DNA of 6,381 nt from JAQICB01 sp046482735 (GTDB taxonomy: Bacteria; Bacteroidota; Bacteroidia; Bacteroidales; UBA1715), in assembly GCA_046482735.1 (NCBI GenBank), contig JAWOEL010000136.1, positions 1 through 6,381 on the forward strand, written 5' to 3'. A program made the translations under genes and the position numbers. Below the pieces are notes generated by a model, which saw nothing but the letters and a program-made list of their open reading frames with translations, did no database searches and was not told where the DNA came from. Within the stretch, counting starts at the first letter, position 1; each line of letters starts with the position of its first letter. Shown here piece after piece: positions 1 to 4,884 of this stretch.

Positions 1-1
1 A

Positions 2-460
2 GTTGAAACTGAACCTGTTTTACAACCTGGTATTCGTGGACAGGTTGAGCGTTTTCAAGTTGAGACTGTTGAACCTGGTTTTGAAAGTTTGGGGCGTGCT
101 GATACAGATCAAATAACAATGCCAGGTACAACAATCACACAAGGCGTAGGTACAGGTAGAGCTGCGAGAACTGGTAGAGGAACTGTTACACAGGTTGGAA
201 CGTTCGGCGCAACTGGTGTGGATACTTTCCCTGCTACAGGTTTTGCACCTGCAGATGCTTTAGATGTTGGGCAGGTCCAGCAAACTGGTTTTGGAAGGCC
301 TTTCGCACCGACAGCTCCGACAACACCAAGTTTTAGTCAGTCAGGTCCGGGTGGTTTAGGGCTGCCAAGTTTTGATGTGGAGGGTGAAGGTGGTTTAGGG
401 CTGGGTCCGTTGGACGTTGGAGATGTGGATTTAGAAGGTGGACGTGGTGGGCCAGCGTGA
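2..460 (+). CDS. C-terminal part of a low-complexity Gly/Thr/Val/Pro-rich protein (5' end outside window)
   Basis: The frame is open from base 2 to the TGA at 458-460 (152 residues), so the gene starts upstream of the window. The TTG at 89 is only an internal codon and need not be the start. The visible residues are dominated by Gly, Thr, Val, Pro, Phe, Ala, Asp and Glu. Lys, Cys, Trp, Tyr, His and Asn are completely absent, unlike the Lys/Asn/Ile-rich neighbours. A VET-EP motif recurs 19 codons apart (nt 2 and 59), and the 15-nt string GGTGGTTTAGGGCTG occurs at 350-364 and 389-403, giving two GGLGL units in an acidic, glycine-rich tail. This suggests a repetitive, probably disordered or extended structural or surface protein. 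I recognise no family, and I see no membrane segment or secretion-tail signature. It converges on the ATPase gene ending at 676. Coding status is likely but the function is unknown. Confidence 0.65.
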   Translation, partial: VETEPVLQPGIRGQVERFQVETVEPGFESLGRADTDQITMPGTTITQGVGTGRAARTGRGTVTQVGTFGATGVDTFPATGFAPADALDVGQVQQTGFGRPFAPTAPTTPSFSQSGPGGLGLPSFDVEGEGGLGLGPLDVGDVDLEGGRGGPA

Positions 461-461
461 G

Positions 462-660
462 GATCTCATGCACCTGTACTGGCGGTTATTATTGTTTTTT
501 TGGTTTGTGTTTCAATAGTAGAGATTAACTTCGTTGAGCTCCACTTCGTTCCTGTTCTCACGCTCCACCGCGTTCCGTTAGTTAACGGACACGTTCGCTA
601 CCAATGACGTGGGTAGTGGAAAGGCAGTTCGTTTGCGTACCTAAATCTCACATCTCCATC
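462..660 (+). repeat. Dispersed intergenic repeat, copy 1
   Basis: This segment fills the gap between the convergent genes and has a diverged second copy at 4618-4806 in the same orientation. Shared blocks appear in the same order: an identical 20-mer GATCTCATGCACCTGTACTG (462-481 and 4618-4637), an identical 30-mer (521-550 and 4668-4697), then related CTCCAC, TGACRTGGGTAGTG, AGGCAGTTC and TTTGCGTAYCTAA blocks. The stretches between blocks differ in sequence and length. No sensible ORF or RNA gene is visible. It resembles the interspersed extragenic repeats common in Bacteroidota and related draft genomes. The copy begins one base after the upstream stop codon. Confidence 0.7.
574..589. repeat. 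Short hairpin of the TCCGTY-NACT-RACGGA family, copy 1
   Basis: The sequence TCCGTTAGTTAACGGA can fold on itself. Read on the minus strand, with its flank, it is GTGTCCGTTAACTAACGGA. Related hairpins occur at 4319-4334 and 4869-4884, with loops TACT and CACT. There is no T-run on either side, so it is not a canonical intrinsic terminator. Confidence 0.5.
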
Positions 661-675
661 AAATATCAATTAACA

Positions 676-1869
676 TTAATACAAAAAACCAAATAACCAC
701 AAGGGTATTTTATTTTTGAAGCCATGCTCAATTTCATCAGTAACGATATATGCATTATGTTCATGGGCAATTTGTTTCGTGTTTTTTTGAGCACCCCCTA
801 TTTCAAATAGGTATGTTTTGTCAATTAAAAAATCACCATATTCCGGAAGTTCTGCTGTGTGAGAATGTTCTATTTGATTTAAAAAAAATGTTTCCCGGAG
901 TGTGCCAATATTAGGTTGAATGCCAGGTAAACTATATGATACATTTGTGTTTTGTAAATATATTTTATCAGGTTTTTGTAATCTGCTAATTCCCGAACTG
1001 TTTTTATGTAGTAATCGGATTAATTCTACTTCTTCTAAAAAATGGAGGTATGATAAAAATGTTTGTCTGTTTATTCCAATTTTATGACTTAACTTACTAA
1101 TATTTGGAATAAATGGAACCGACTCAGCGATAATGAGCAGCATTTGTTTAATTTTTTGAACATATGCGACATCAATATTTCGTAGCAAAGGGAGTTCTAT
1201 TTCTAATATCATATTTATAATTTCTCCAATTTTTACATGATAAAAATCTTTATTTTCTTTAAAAAACGGATAATAACCAGATGACAGGTACTTATGGAAA
1301 TGGTGCAAAGGTTTTATTTTATGTACGATTGTATGAGAAATTTCAAGGTGTGAATGTATTATTTCTTCGGTATTATATATGGGGAATGATATGCCTGTTT
1401 CAAATTGTAAATATTCACGAAACGATAATCCCGGCAAATGATACATGACTGCTCTTCGGCTTAAATCAGCACGAGCATTCAAAATTTCTAACAGAGACGA
1501 ACCGGTAAAAACAACCGAAAGTTCAGGATAATCATCATATATATTTTTGATTTCTTGTGCCCAGTTAGGGTATTTATGCACTTCATCTATACATATATGT
1601 GTGCCACCACGCTTCACAAAATAGTCTACTAAATCAAGTAATACATGATTCGAAAACCAGATATTATCTAAACTTACATAGAGGGCAGAAGGCGACATGT
1701 TGTGATGTAATTGTATATACTGCAACAGCAATGTGGTTTTCCCTACCCCACGAGAGCCTTTAATGCCTATTAAACGTGAATTCCAATCAATATCCTGAAT
1801 TAATTGTCTGGTACATGTAGTTGGTATAGATTGAACCTTCTTTTGTGATAATTCAAATATTTTTTCCAT
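676..1869 (-). CDS. AAA family ATPase of the AAA_14/DUF4143 type
   Basis: This is a P-loop ATPase of 397 residues from the ATG at 1869. The Walker A motif is GSRGVGKTT (about 38-46) and Walker B is ICIDEVH with D95/E96. A TGSS sensor-like motif sits at 122-125, followed by SRR (137-139) and LSFREYL (148-154), the usual signature of this family. A winged-helix-like segment spans about 235-285. The C-terminal domain carries LRETFF and a D...FEIGG..K pattern (D346, E356, K362) like a PD-(D/E)xK nuclease fold, ending in IPLWLFGFLY. The family's length is normally about 380-420 residues, so it looks complete. The cellular role of these ATPases is poorly known; they are frequent in accessory and toxin-antitoxin-rich regions. 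A TTG codon 24 nt upstream (1893) would lie inside the promoter -7 box, so the ATG is preferred. It is a single gene with its own promoter, convergent with the left-hand gene. Confidence 0.88.
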   Translation of the reverse strand: MEKIFELSQKKVQSIPTTCTRQLIQDIDWNSRLIGIKGSRGVGKTTLLLQYIQLHHNMSPSALYVSLDNIWFSNHVLLDLVDYFVKRGGTHICIDEVHKYPNWAQEIKNIYDDYPELSVVFTGSSLLEILNARADLSRRAVMYHLPGLSFREYLQFETGISFPIYNTEEIIHSHLEISHTIVHKIKPLHHFHKYLSSGYYPFFKENKDFYHVKIGEIINMILEIELPLLRNIDVAYVQKIKQMLLIIAESVPFIPNISKLSHKIGINRQTFLSYLHFLEEVELIRLLHKNSSGISRLQKPDKIYLQNTNVSYSLPGIQPNIGTLRETFFLNQIEHSHTAELPEYGDFLIDKTYLFEIGGAQKNTKQIAHEHNAYIVTDEIEHGFKNKIPLWLFGFLY

Positions 1870-1890
1870 TGTGTTGTGTATTATGTGAAT

Positions 1891-1918
1891 CAAAGATACA
1901 TTTTTTTGTTTACTACAA
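1891..1918 (-). promoter_or_regulatory. Bacteroidota-type promoter of the 676-1869 ATPase
   Basis: On the minus strand a TTG (1918-1916, within TATTG) is followed after 17 nt by TATCTTTG (1898-1891), matching the TTG...TAnnTTTG consensus of Bacteroidota primary-sigma promoters. The ATG follows 21 nt after the -7 box, giving a short leader. An inverted repeat overlaps the -33 element. Confidence 0.6.
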
Positions 1919-1957
1919 TAAACAATTATAGATAATTTTTGTTTATCGGAGTAAACA
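1906..1957. promoter_or_regulatory. Two TGTTTA-N6-TAAACA inverted repeats (candidate operators)
   Basis: Two perfect inverted repeats stand in tandem upstream of the ATPase gene. TTGTTTA-CTACAA-TAAACAA lies at 1906-1925 and TGTTTA-TCGGAG-TAAACA at 1940-1957. Both have 6-nt spacers, and their centres are 33 bp apart, close to three helical turns. The proximal one covers the -33 element of the promoter, as expected of a repressor or activator site. TAAACAA half-sites recur in the promoter of the other ATPase (6122-6156). No regulator is identified. Confidence 0.5.
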
Positions 1958-1984
1958 TTTTTTGTTATTCGAGAGAATATACGT

Positions 1985-2062
1985 GCATATATGAATTAGA
2001 TCTCACATACCTGATATCTCATAACTAATATCATATCTCCATCTAATAACAATTAACAACGT
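1985..2062. repeat. Degenerate ATCTCA/CTAATAT repeat module
   Basis: The gap between the two minus-strand genes holds repeated variants of ATCTCACAT, ATACCTGATATCTCATAAC, TAATATCATATCTCCATC and TAACAATTAACAA. Similar strings occur at 640-675, 4385-4430 and 4790-4806, and in reverse complement at 3366-3412 and 6246-6278. This marks a dispersed intergenic repeat family. Apart from this, the promoter and the operators, I see nothing else in 1870-2096. Confidence 0.5.
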
Positions 2063-2081
2063 GTTTTGCTTTAGCAGATTG

Positions 2082-2097
2082 ACAATTTAAAAATTGT
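2082..2097 (-). terminator. Weak AT-only hairpin at the end of the AbiEii-like gene
   Basis: ACAATTT-AA-AAATTGT forms a perfect 7-bp stem overlapping the TAA stop (2099-2097) of the minus-strand gene. The stem has only one G-C pair and no clear T-run, so termination is doubtful. It may simply reflect AT-rich sequence. Confidence 0.25.
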
Positions 2098-2753
2098 TAC
2101 AGAGAAATTTCTTGAGCTTTTTCCTCAATATCTTCTTTTATAAATTCCCAATATTTATTTCGCAAACAAATTATTTTTGTATTATCGGCAAAATCTGAAA
2201 TGTGTTGCAGTTTTTCTACAAGTACTTCAAATTGCAAATTATATGGGTGTCTTTGAATTCCCCATTGTATCATTTCCGTTAATGAAAAGTGTTTCAGTAA
2301 TTCATGAATATCCCAGAAATCTTTTTTTCTCGAGCCATTGCAAATTGCAAGCATTTTCATAGCCGCTATTTCTTGCAATGTTGCTAATCGAATAGCACCA
2401 AAATTTTTGATTGGGAATATAAAAGAATCCGTATAATACAAATCCAGTTTGATTATATTATTTACATTATTCCCACAAAAAAGAGAATATCCCGGAGCAC
2501 GTTTTTCTAAATCCTCGGCATTTTCAACAATTTCAAAGGTTTTTTCCAATTCATGTTTTATAGCAATAGTATCAATTAATCCGTATTCTGCATCGGTAAA
2601 TAAATCAATATCAATCGACATTCTGTGTCCTAATTGTAAACTTAATGCTGTGCCTCCAACTAATCGAAACAATGATAAACTTTCCAACTTCATCAGAAGT
2701 TCAAGATATTCTTGTAATTGTGGTGATACTGTTTCAACGTACAGTTTATTCAT
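2097..2753 (-). CDS. AbiEii/AbiGii-family nucleotidyltransferase (putative toxin)
   Basis: This 218-residue protein starts at the ATG at 2753. Numbering below is from that ATG. The nucleotidyltransferase signature is clear: LVGGTALSLQLGHRMSIDIDLF at about 31-52 contains the GG(T/S) loop and the metal-binding Asp pair DID (D48, D50). A third acidic position follows in IKLDLYY (D104), and the family-typical IAAMKMLAI plus SRKKDFWDI motif lies near 129-149. In the AbiE system the AbiEii partner is the toxic nucleotidyltransferase; related enzymes modify tRNA. The catalytic residues appear intact and the length is normal for the short subgroup. The ATG lies inside the end of the XRE gene, with an 8-nt overlap (ATGAATAA), which implies translational coupling. 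A TTG two codons upstream is possible but less likely. There is no AbiEi-type antitoxin gene. Toxic activity is inferred from family and context only. Confidence 0.85.
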   Translation of the reverse strand: MNKLYVETVSPQLQEYLELLMKLESLSLFRLVGGTALSLQLGHRMSIDIDLFTDAEYGLIDTIAIKHELEKTFEIVENAEDLEKRAPGYSLFCGNNVNNIIKLDLYYTDSFIFPIKNFGAIRLATLQEIAAMKMLAICNGSRKKDFWDIHELLKHFSLTEMIQWGIQRHPYNLQFEVLVEKLQHISDFADNTKIICLRNKYWEFIKEDIEEKAQEISL

Positions 2754-3267
2754 GGTCAATATATATGTGGTAATTTTTATTTCGTTTAGTTTTATTCCAT
2801 GTAGAATGAATGTTTGTAATCACCTGTTTTACTGTGTCTTTTCCATAAAAATCTATTGTTTCTAAAATTTCTGATTCATTCCCGTATTCAAAAACACGTT
2901 GTATAATCCAGTTTTTATTAAAAATCCATTGCAGCGAATCAATATGTGTATCCCAAAAAAGTTCTGGTCTAAATACTTGTAAATTCGGGTGATTTTGTGA
3001 TTCGATAATGCGTTGTGCTTGGGTAATTTCGTATTGTGTTTGTATGCGATAAAAAAAACCGGGTATTGAAATTCCAAGGGTTTTTTCTAATTGCAACGAT
3101 ACCTTTGGTGTAATTTTACGTTTGTTTTTTATATAATCATGTAAGCGCTGTGGTATAATTCCGGACTTTTCAGATAATTGTTTTTGACTTATATGTTCTT
3201 TTTCTAGAATTCTTTTAAGAATTGCACCTGCCGGAATTGTTTCTATGGAAAGATATTTTTCGTACAT
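2746..3267 (-). CDS. XRE/HigA-like regulator with DUF6922-like C-terminal domain (putative antitoxin)
   Basis: This 173-residue protein starts at the ATG at 3267. Residues about 14-64 form a helix-turn-helix of the XRE type (AGAILKRILEKEHISQKQLSE...IPQRLHDYIKNKRKITP), followed by GFFYRIQTQYEI, like the tail of HigA-type antitoxins. The second half (about 97-155) carries FRPELFWDT, NWIIQRVFEYGNE and IDFYGKDTVKQVI. I recognise these as the DUF6922 signature, a small domain often found next to AbiEii-type genes in Bacteroidota. The gene overlaps the nucleotidyltransferase by 8 nt, giving the antitoxin-then-toxin order. The TTG 45 nt upstream (3312) falls inside the operator and promoter, so the ATG is chosen. 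It is probably autoregulated through the palindrome at 3302-3325. The antitoxin role is inferred. Confidence 0.82.
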   Translation of the reverse strand: MYEKYLSIETIPAGAILKRILEKEHISQKQLSEKSGIIPQRLHDYIKNKRKITPKVSLQLEKTLGISIPGFFYRIQTQYEITQAQRIIESQNHPNLQVFRPELFWDTHIDSLQWIFNKNWIIQRVFEYGNESEILETIDFYGKDTVKQVITNIHSTWNKTKRNKNYHIYIDHE

Positions 3268-3281
3268 ACTTAGTTTTTTTG

Positions 3282-3313
3282 TAAATATACAATGAAATAT
3301 GAAAATAACCAAA
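3282..3313 (-). promoter_or_regulatory. Probable promoter of the XRE/AbiEii operon
   Basis: On the minus strand TTTG (3313-3310) is followed after 20 nt by TATATTTA (3289-3282). This differs from TAnnTTTG by the last base only. The ATG lies 14 nt downstream. The -33 element is within a 24-bp palindrome. Confidence 0.45.
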
Positions 3314-3325
3314 TTTGGTTATTTT
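3302..3325. promoter_or_regulatory. 24-bp perfect palindrome, likely operator of the XRE regulator
   Basis: AAAATAACCAAA is followed directly by its exact reverse complement, with no spacer. It sits 34 bp before the ATG of the XRE gene and covers the putative -33 element. A perfect 12+12 palindrome is very unlikely by chance. It matches the way XRE-type antitoxins repress their own operon as dimers. Binding by this protein is inferred. Confidence 0.6.
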
Positions 3326-3365
3326 TTATGTCTATTTTATATAGATTATTGGCATAAGACATAGA

Positions 3366-3412
3366 AGATATTAGATATAAGCTATTAGATATTAGAGCAA
3401 TAACTAATATCT
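3366..3412. repeat. AGATATTAG repeat module with inverted copy
   Basis: AGATATTAG occurs directly repeated at 3366-3374 and 3387-3395, then inverted as CTAATATCT at 3404-3412, giving a possible 9-bp stem with an 8-nt loop. The string GATATTAGATAT-N4-TATTAGATATT(T)AGAGCAA is shared with 6246-6280. It lies just downstream of the RhuM-like gene's stop, but there is no T-run, so it is treated as part of the dispersed repeat family rather than a terminator. Confidence 0.5.
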
Positions 3413-3430
3413 ATTCAGCATTCATCATTA

Positions 3431-4267
3431 CTATGTAAGCTTTTCTAAAATAATTTTGGCATCAATTTTTATATTGGAAAATGCAAACCACTTTTTACCT
3501 AAATCTTTGAGCGATGCTCCTATGTGATACACCGTTTTAGAATCAATTACCAAAAATCTATCGTGGGATTTTGTGTATGTTTTTACTTCGATTTTGGGAT
3601 ATTGAGCATTATGCTTTTCGATATCAAGTTGCATTTGTTTTGTAATTTTCCGAGTATAAATCGTAGCTTCTACGCATTTTTTTCGTTTCGAAAGGAGTGT
3701 TAGAACCGTATCATCTATGTAGTTATCTATAAGAATAATAGATGTTTGTGCAGAACGAATAATATCAGCAACAAACGTATATGCATCAAATACTTGTTTT
3801 TCGAAAAATATTCCTTGTTTGGATGGTAAATTAGTGTTTAGAAGTAACTCGAATGATTTATCATGCTCATGCAGCTTTTTTTCAATCGATTCAAACCGTT
3901 GATTGAGAGCATATCCTTTTAATAAATACTCCTTTAAAACACGCGTTGCCCATAAGCGAAATTGAGTTGCTCTTGGAGATTTCACTCGATATCCAACACA
4001 AATAATTAGATCTAAATTATAGTATAGCACTTTTCTAAAAACTTCTCGGGTTCCTTCTAGTTGAACTGTCAAGATTTCCTTGACAGTTGAATATTTTTCT
4101 AATTCTTTCTCTTTGAAAATATTAGAAATATGTAAGCTAATATTCTGTTTTGTGGTATGAAACAATTCCGCCATTTGCACCTGTGTAAGCCATACAGTGT
4201 CTTGTTCTATTCGTACTTCAATATGTTCTTGCGTATTTGTATGATACAAAATAATTTCGTTTGCCAT
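3431..4267 (-). CDS. RhuM-like protein fused to a single-motif PLD-like C-terminal domain
   Basis: This 278-residue protein starts at the ATG at 4267. The N-terminal half is RhuM-like: VWLTQVQMAELFHTTKQNISLHI (about 25-47) resembles a DNA-binding helix-turn-helix, and YYNLDLIICVGYRVKS...TQFRLWATRVLKEYLLKGYALN (about 82-122) is the family hallmark. A short charged linker (about 123-145) leads to a second domain with FEKQVFDAYTFVADIIRSA, IILIDNYIDDTVL and HDRFLVID...YHIGASLKDLGKKW (H235, R237, D242, G250, S252, K254). The last motif resembles the HxKx4D motif of phospholipase-D-like enzymes with Lys replaced by Arg. One motif per chain would require a dimer. RhuM was named as a pathogenicity-island protein of unknown role. 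The gene stands alone. A GTG 45 nt upstream (4312) precedes the promoter box and is rejected as start. Whether the PLD-like site is active cannot be judged from sequence. Confidence 0.82.
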   Translation of the reverse strand: MANEIILYHTNTQEHIEVRIEQDTVWLTQVQMAELFHTTKQNISLHISNIFKEKELEKYSTVKEILTVQLEGTREVFRKVLYYNLDLIICVGYRVKSPRATQFRLWATRVLKEYLLKGYALNQRFESIEKKLHEHDKSFELLLNTNLPSKQGIFFEKQVFDAYTFVADIIRSAQTSIILIDNYIDDTVLTLLSKRKKCVEATIYTRKITKQMQLDIEKHNAQYPKIEVKTYTKSHDRFLVIDSKTVYHIGASLKDLGKKWFAFSNIKIDAKIILEKLT

Positions 4268-4291
4268 GGTGTAATAGTTTTTGTTGCAATA

Positions 4292-4306
4292 CAAATGTAT
4301 ACATTT
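4292..4306 (-). promoter_or_regulatory. -7 box and overlapping 14-bp palindrome upstream of the RhuM-like gene
   Basis: On the minus strand TACATTTG (4299-4292) matches TAnnTTTG, and the ATG follows 24 nt later. No TTG lies at the usual distance upstream, so the -33 element is weak or absent. The perfect palindrome AAATGTATACATTT (4293-4306) overlaps the box and could be an operator, perhaps for the gene's own DNA-binding domain. Confidence 0.4.
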
Positions 4307-4318
4307 TACCACACCGTG

Positions 4319-4334
4319 TCCGTTTACTAACGGA
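4319..4334. repeat. Short hairpin of the TCCGTY-NACT-RACGGA family, copy 2
   Basis: TCCGTT-TACT-AACGGA forms a 6-bp stem with a 4-nt loop, preceded by GTG. It is followed by a TTACACGGATTTACACAG segment and an AACAAGGCACAAGGCA string that is repeated at 6227-6242. It belongs to the dispersed repeat material in this gap. Confidence 0.5.
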
Positions 4335-4456
4335 GATTACACGGATTTACACAGATTTTTTAACAAGGCACAAGGCAATAGGCATATATCTCATACCTGA
4401 CATCTCATAACAATTAATAATTAACAATTTGAAGTAGAATTTTGCACAAAGCTATT

Positions 4457-4484
4457 CCTCCCTTGAGGGAGGTGCCCGCAGGGC
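4457..4484. repeat. GC-rich double hairpin of an interspersed repeat
   Basis: CCTCCC-TTGA-GGGAGG (4457-4472) is followed two bases later by GCCC-GCA-GGGC (4474-4484) and then GGAGGGTGTTAGGGGG. This GC-rich block stands out from the AT-rich surroundings. The order of modules resembles an extragenic repeat seen widely in Bacteroidota-type genomes. The first hairpin and its left flank reappear at the centre of the right-end palindrome (6258-6381). Confidence 0.6.
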
Positions 4485-4617
4485 GGAGGGTGTTAGGGGG
4501 CTATAAATATGACAGGAGTTTTTTTATACTGCCCTTTTAGGGCGATAAAAACAATTAACCATTATTCATTCATTTATTCGAAGCACGTCATCTTGAATGA
4601 AGCGAAGCGGAATGAAA

Positions 4618-4806
4618 GATCTCATGCACCTGTACTGCCGGTTCTTTAATGTCGTTTTTCATTGCCTGAGATTAACTTCGTTGAGCTCCACTTCGTTTCG
4701 GTTACCACACTCCACTTTCCCGATGCTTTCGCGACAAGCTGTTTCGTTCGTAATGACATGGGTAGTGAACAGGCAGTTCTTTGCGTATCTAATATCTCAT
4801 ATCTAC
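4618..4806 (+). repeat. Dispersed intergenic repeat, copy 2
   Basis: This is the second copy of the element at 462-660, in the same orientation. It has identical 20-mer and 30-mer blocks and a diverged remainder. The sequence before it, rich in GAATGAAGCGAAG, resembles a common bacterial interspersed extragenic repeat. Its reading frames look like proteins only because the repeat lacks stops, so it is not coding. Confidence 0.7.
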
Positions 4807-4868
4807 AAACGCTGTCAGGACCTGCGGACGCTGACGGTTTTGTGTGCACCGTTCCATTCATCACTGTG

Positions 4869-4884
4869 TCCGTCCACTGACGGA
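4869..4884. repeat. Short hairpin of the TCCGTY-NACT-RACGGA family, copy 3
   Basis: TCCGTC-CACT-GACGGA abuts the TAA stop codon (4887-4885) of the minus-strand ATPase. Relative to copy 2, the closing stem pair T-A has become C-G on both sides, a compensatory change that keeps the stem. There is no T-run downstream on the minus strand, so it is not a standard terminator. Confidence 0.5.

Larger units (their letters stand above)
4313..4884. other. Repeat-rich intergenic region with no supported gene
   Basis: This 570-bp gap is a mosaic. In order it has a hairpin (4319-4334), an ATCTCATACCTGACATCTCATAAC module (about 4388-4412), a segment 4430-4472 shared with the palindrome at the right end, the GC-rich double hairpin (4457-4484), GCCCT-TTT-AGGGC (4531-4543), a GAATGAAGCGAAGCGGAATGA string (about 4595-4614), repeat copy 2 (4618-4806) and another hairpin (4869-4884). 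Overlapping open frames on both strands here are repeat translations with no family resemblance and are not called. Confidence 0.6.

Noticed and set aside
2..460. Type IX secretion sorting domain at the C-terminus of the first protein
   Set aside because: The tail is acidic and glycine-rich and lacks the expected beta-rich pattern with a basic or aromatic end.
2177..3077. Open frames at 2177-2362 (+), 2449-2865 (+) and 2862-3077 (-)
   Set aside because: They are antisense or out-of-frame shadows of the XRE and AbiEii-like genes, which have clear domain motifs.
3366..3412. CRISPR array
   Set aside because: Repeat units are short, irregular and partly inverted, without uniform spacers.
4531..4543. 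GCCCT-TTT-AGGGC hairpin as an intrinsic terminator
   Set aside because: No T-run follows on either strand, and no gene ends close enough to need it. It is more likely part of the repeat mosaic.
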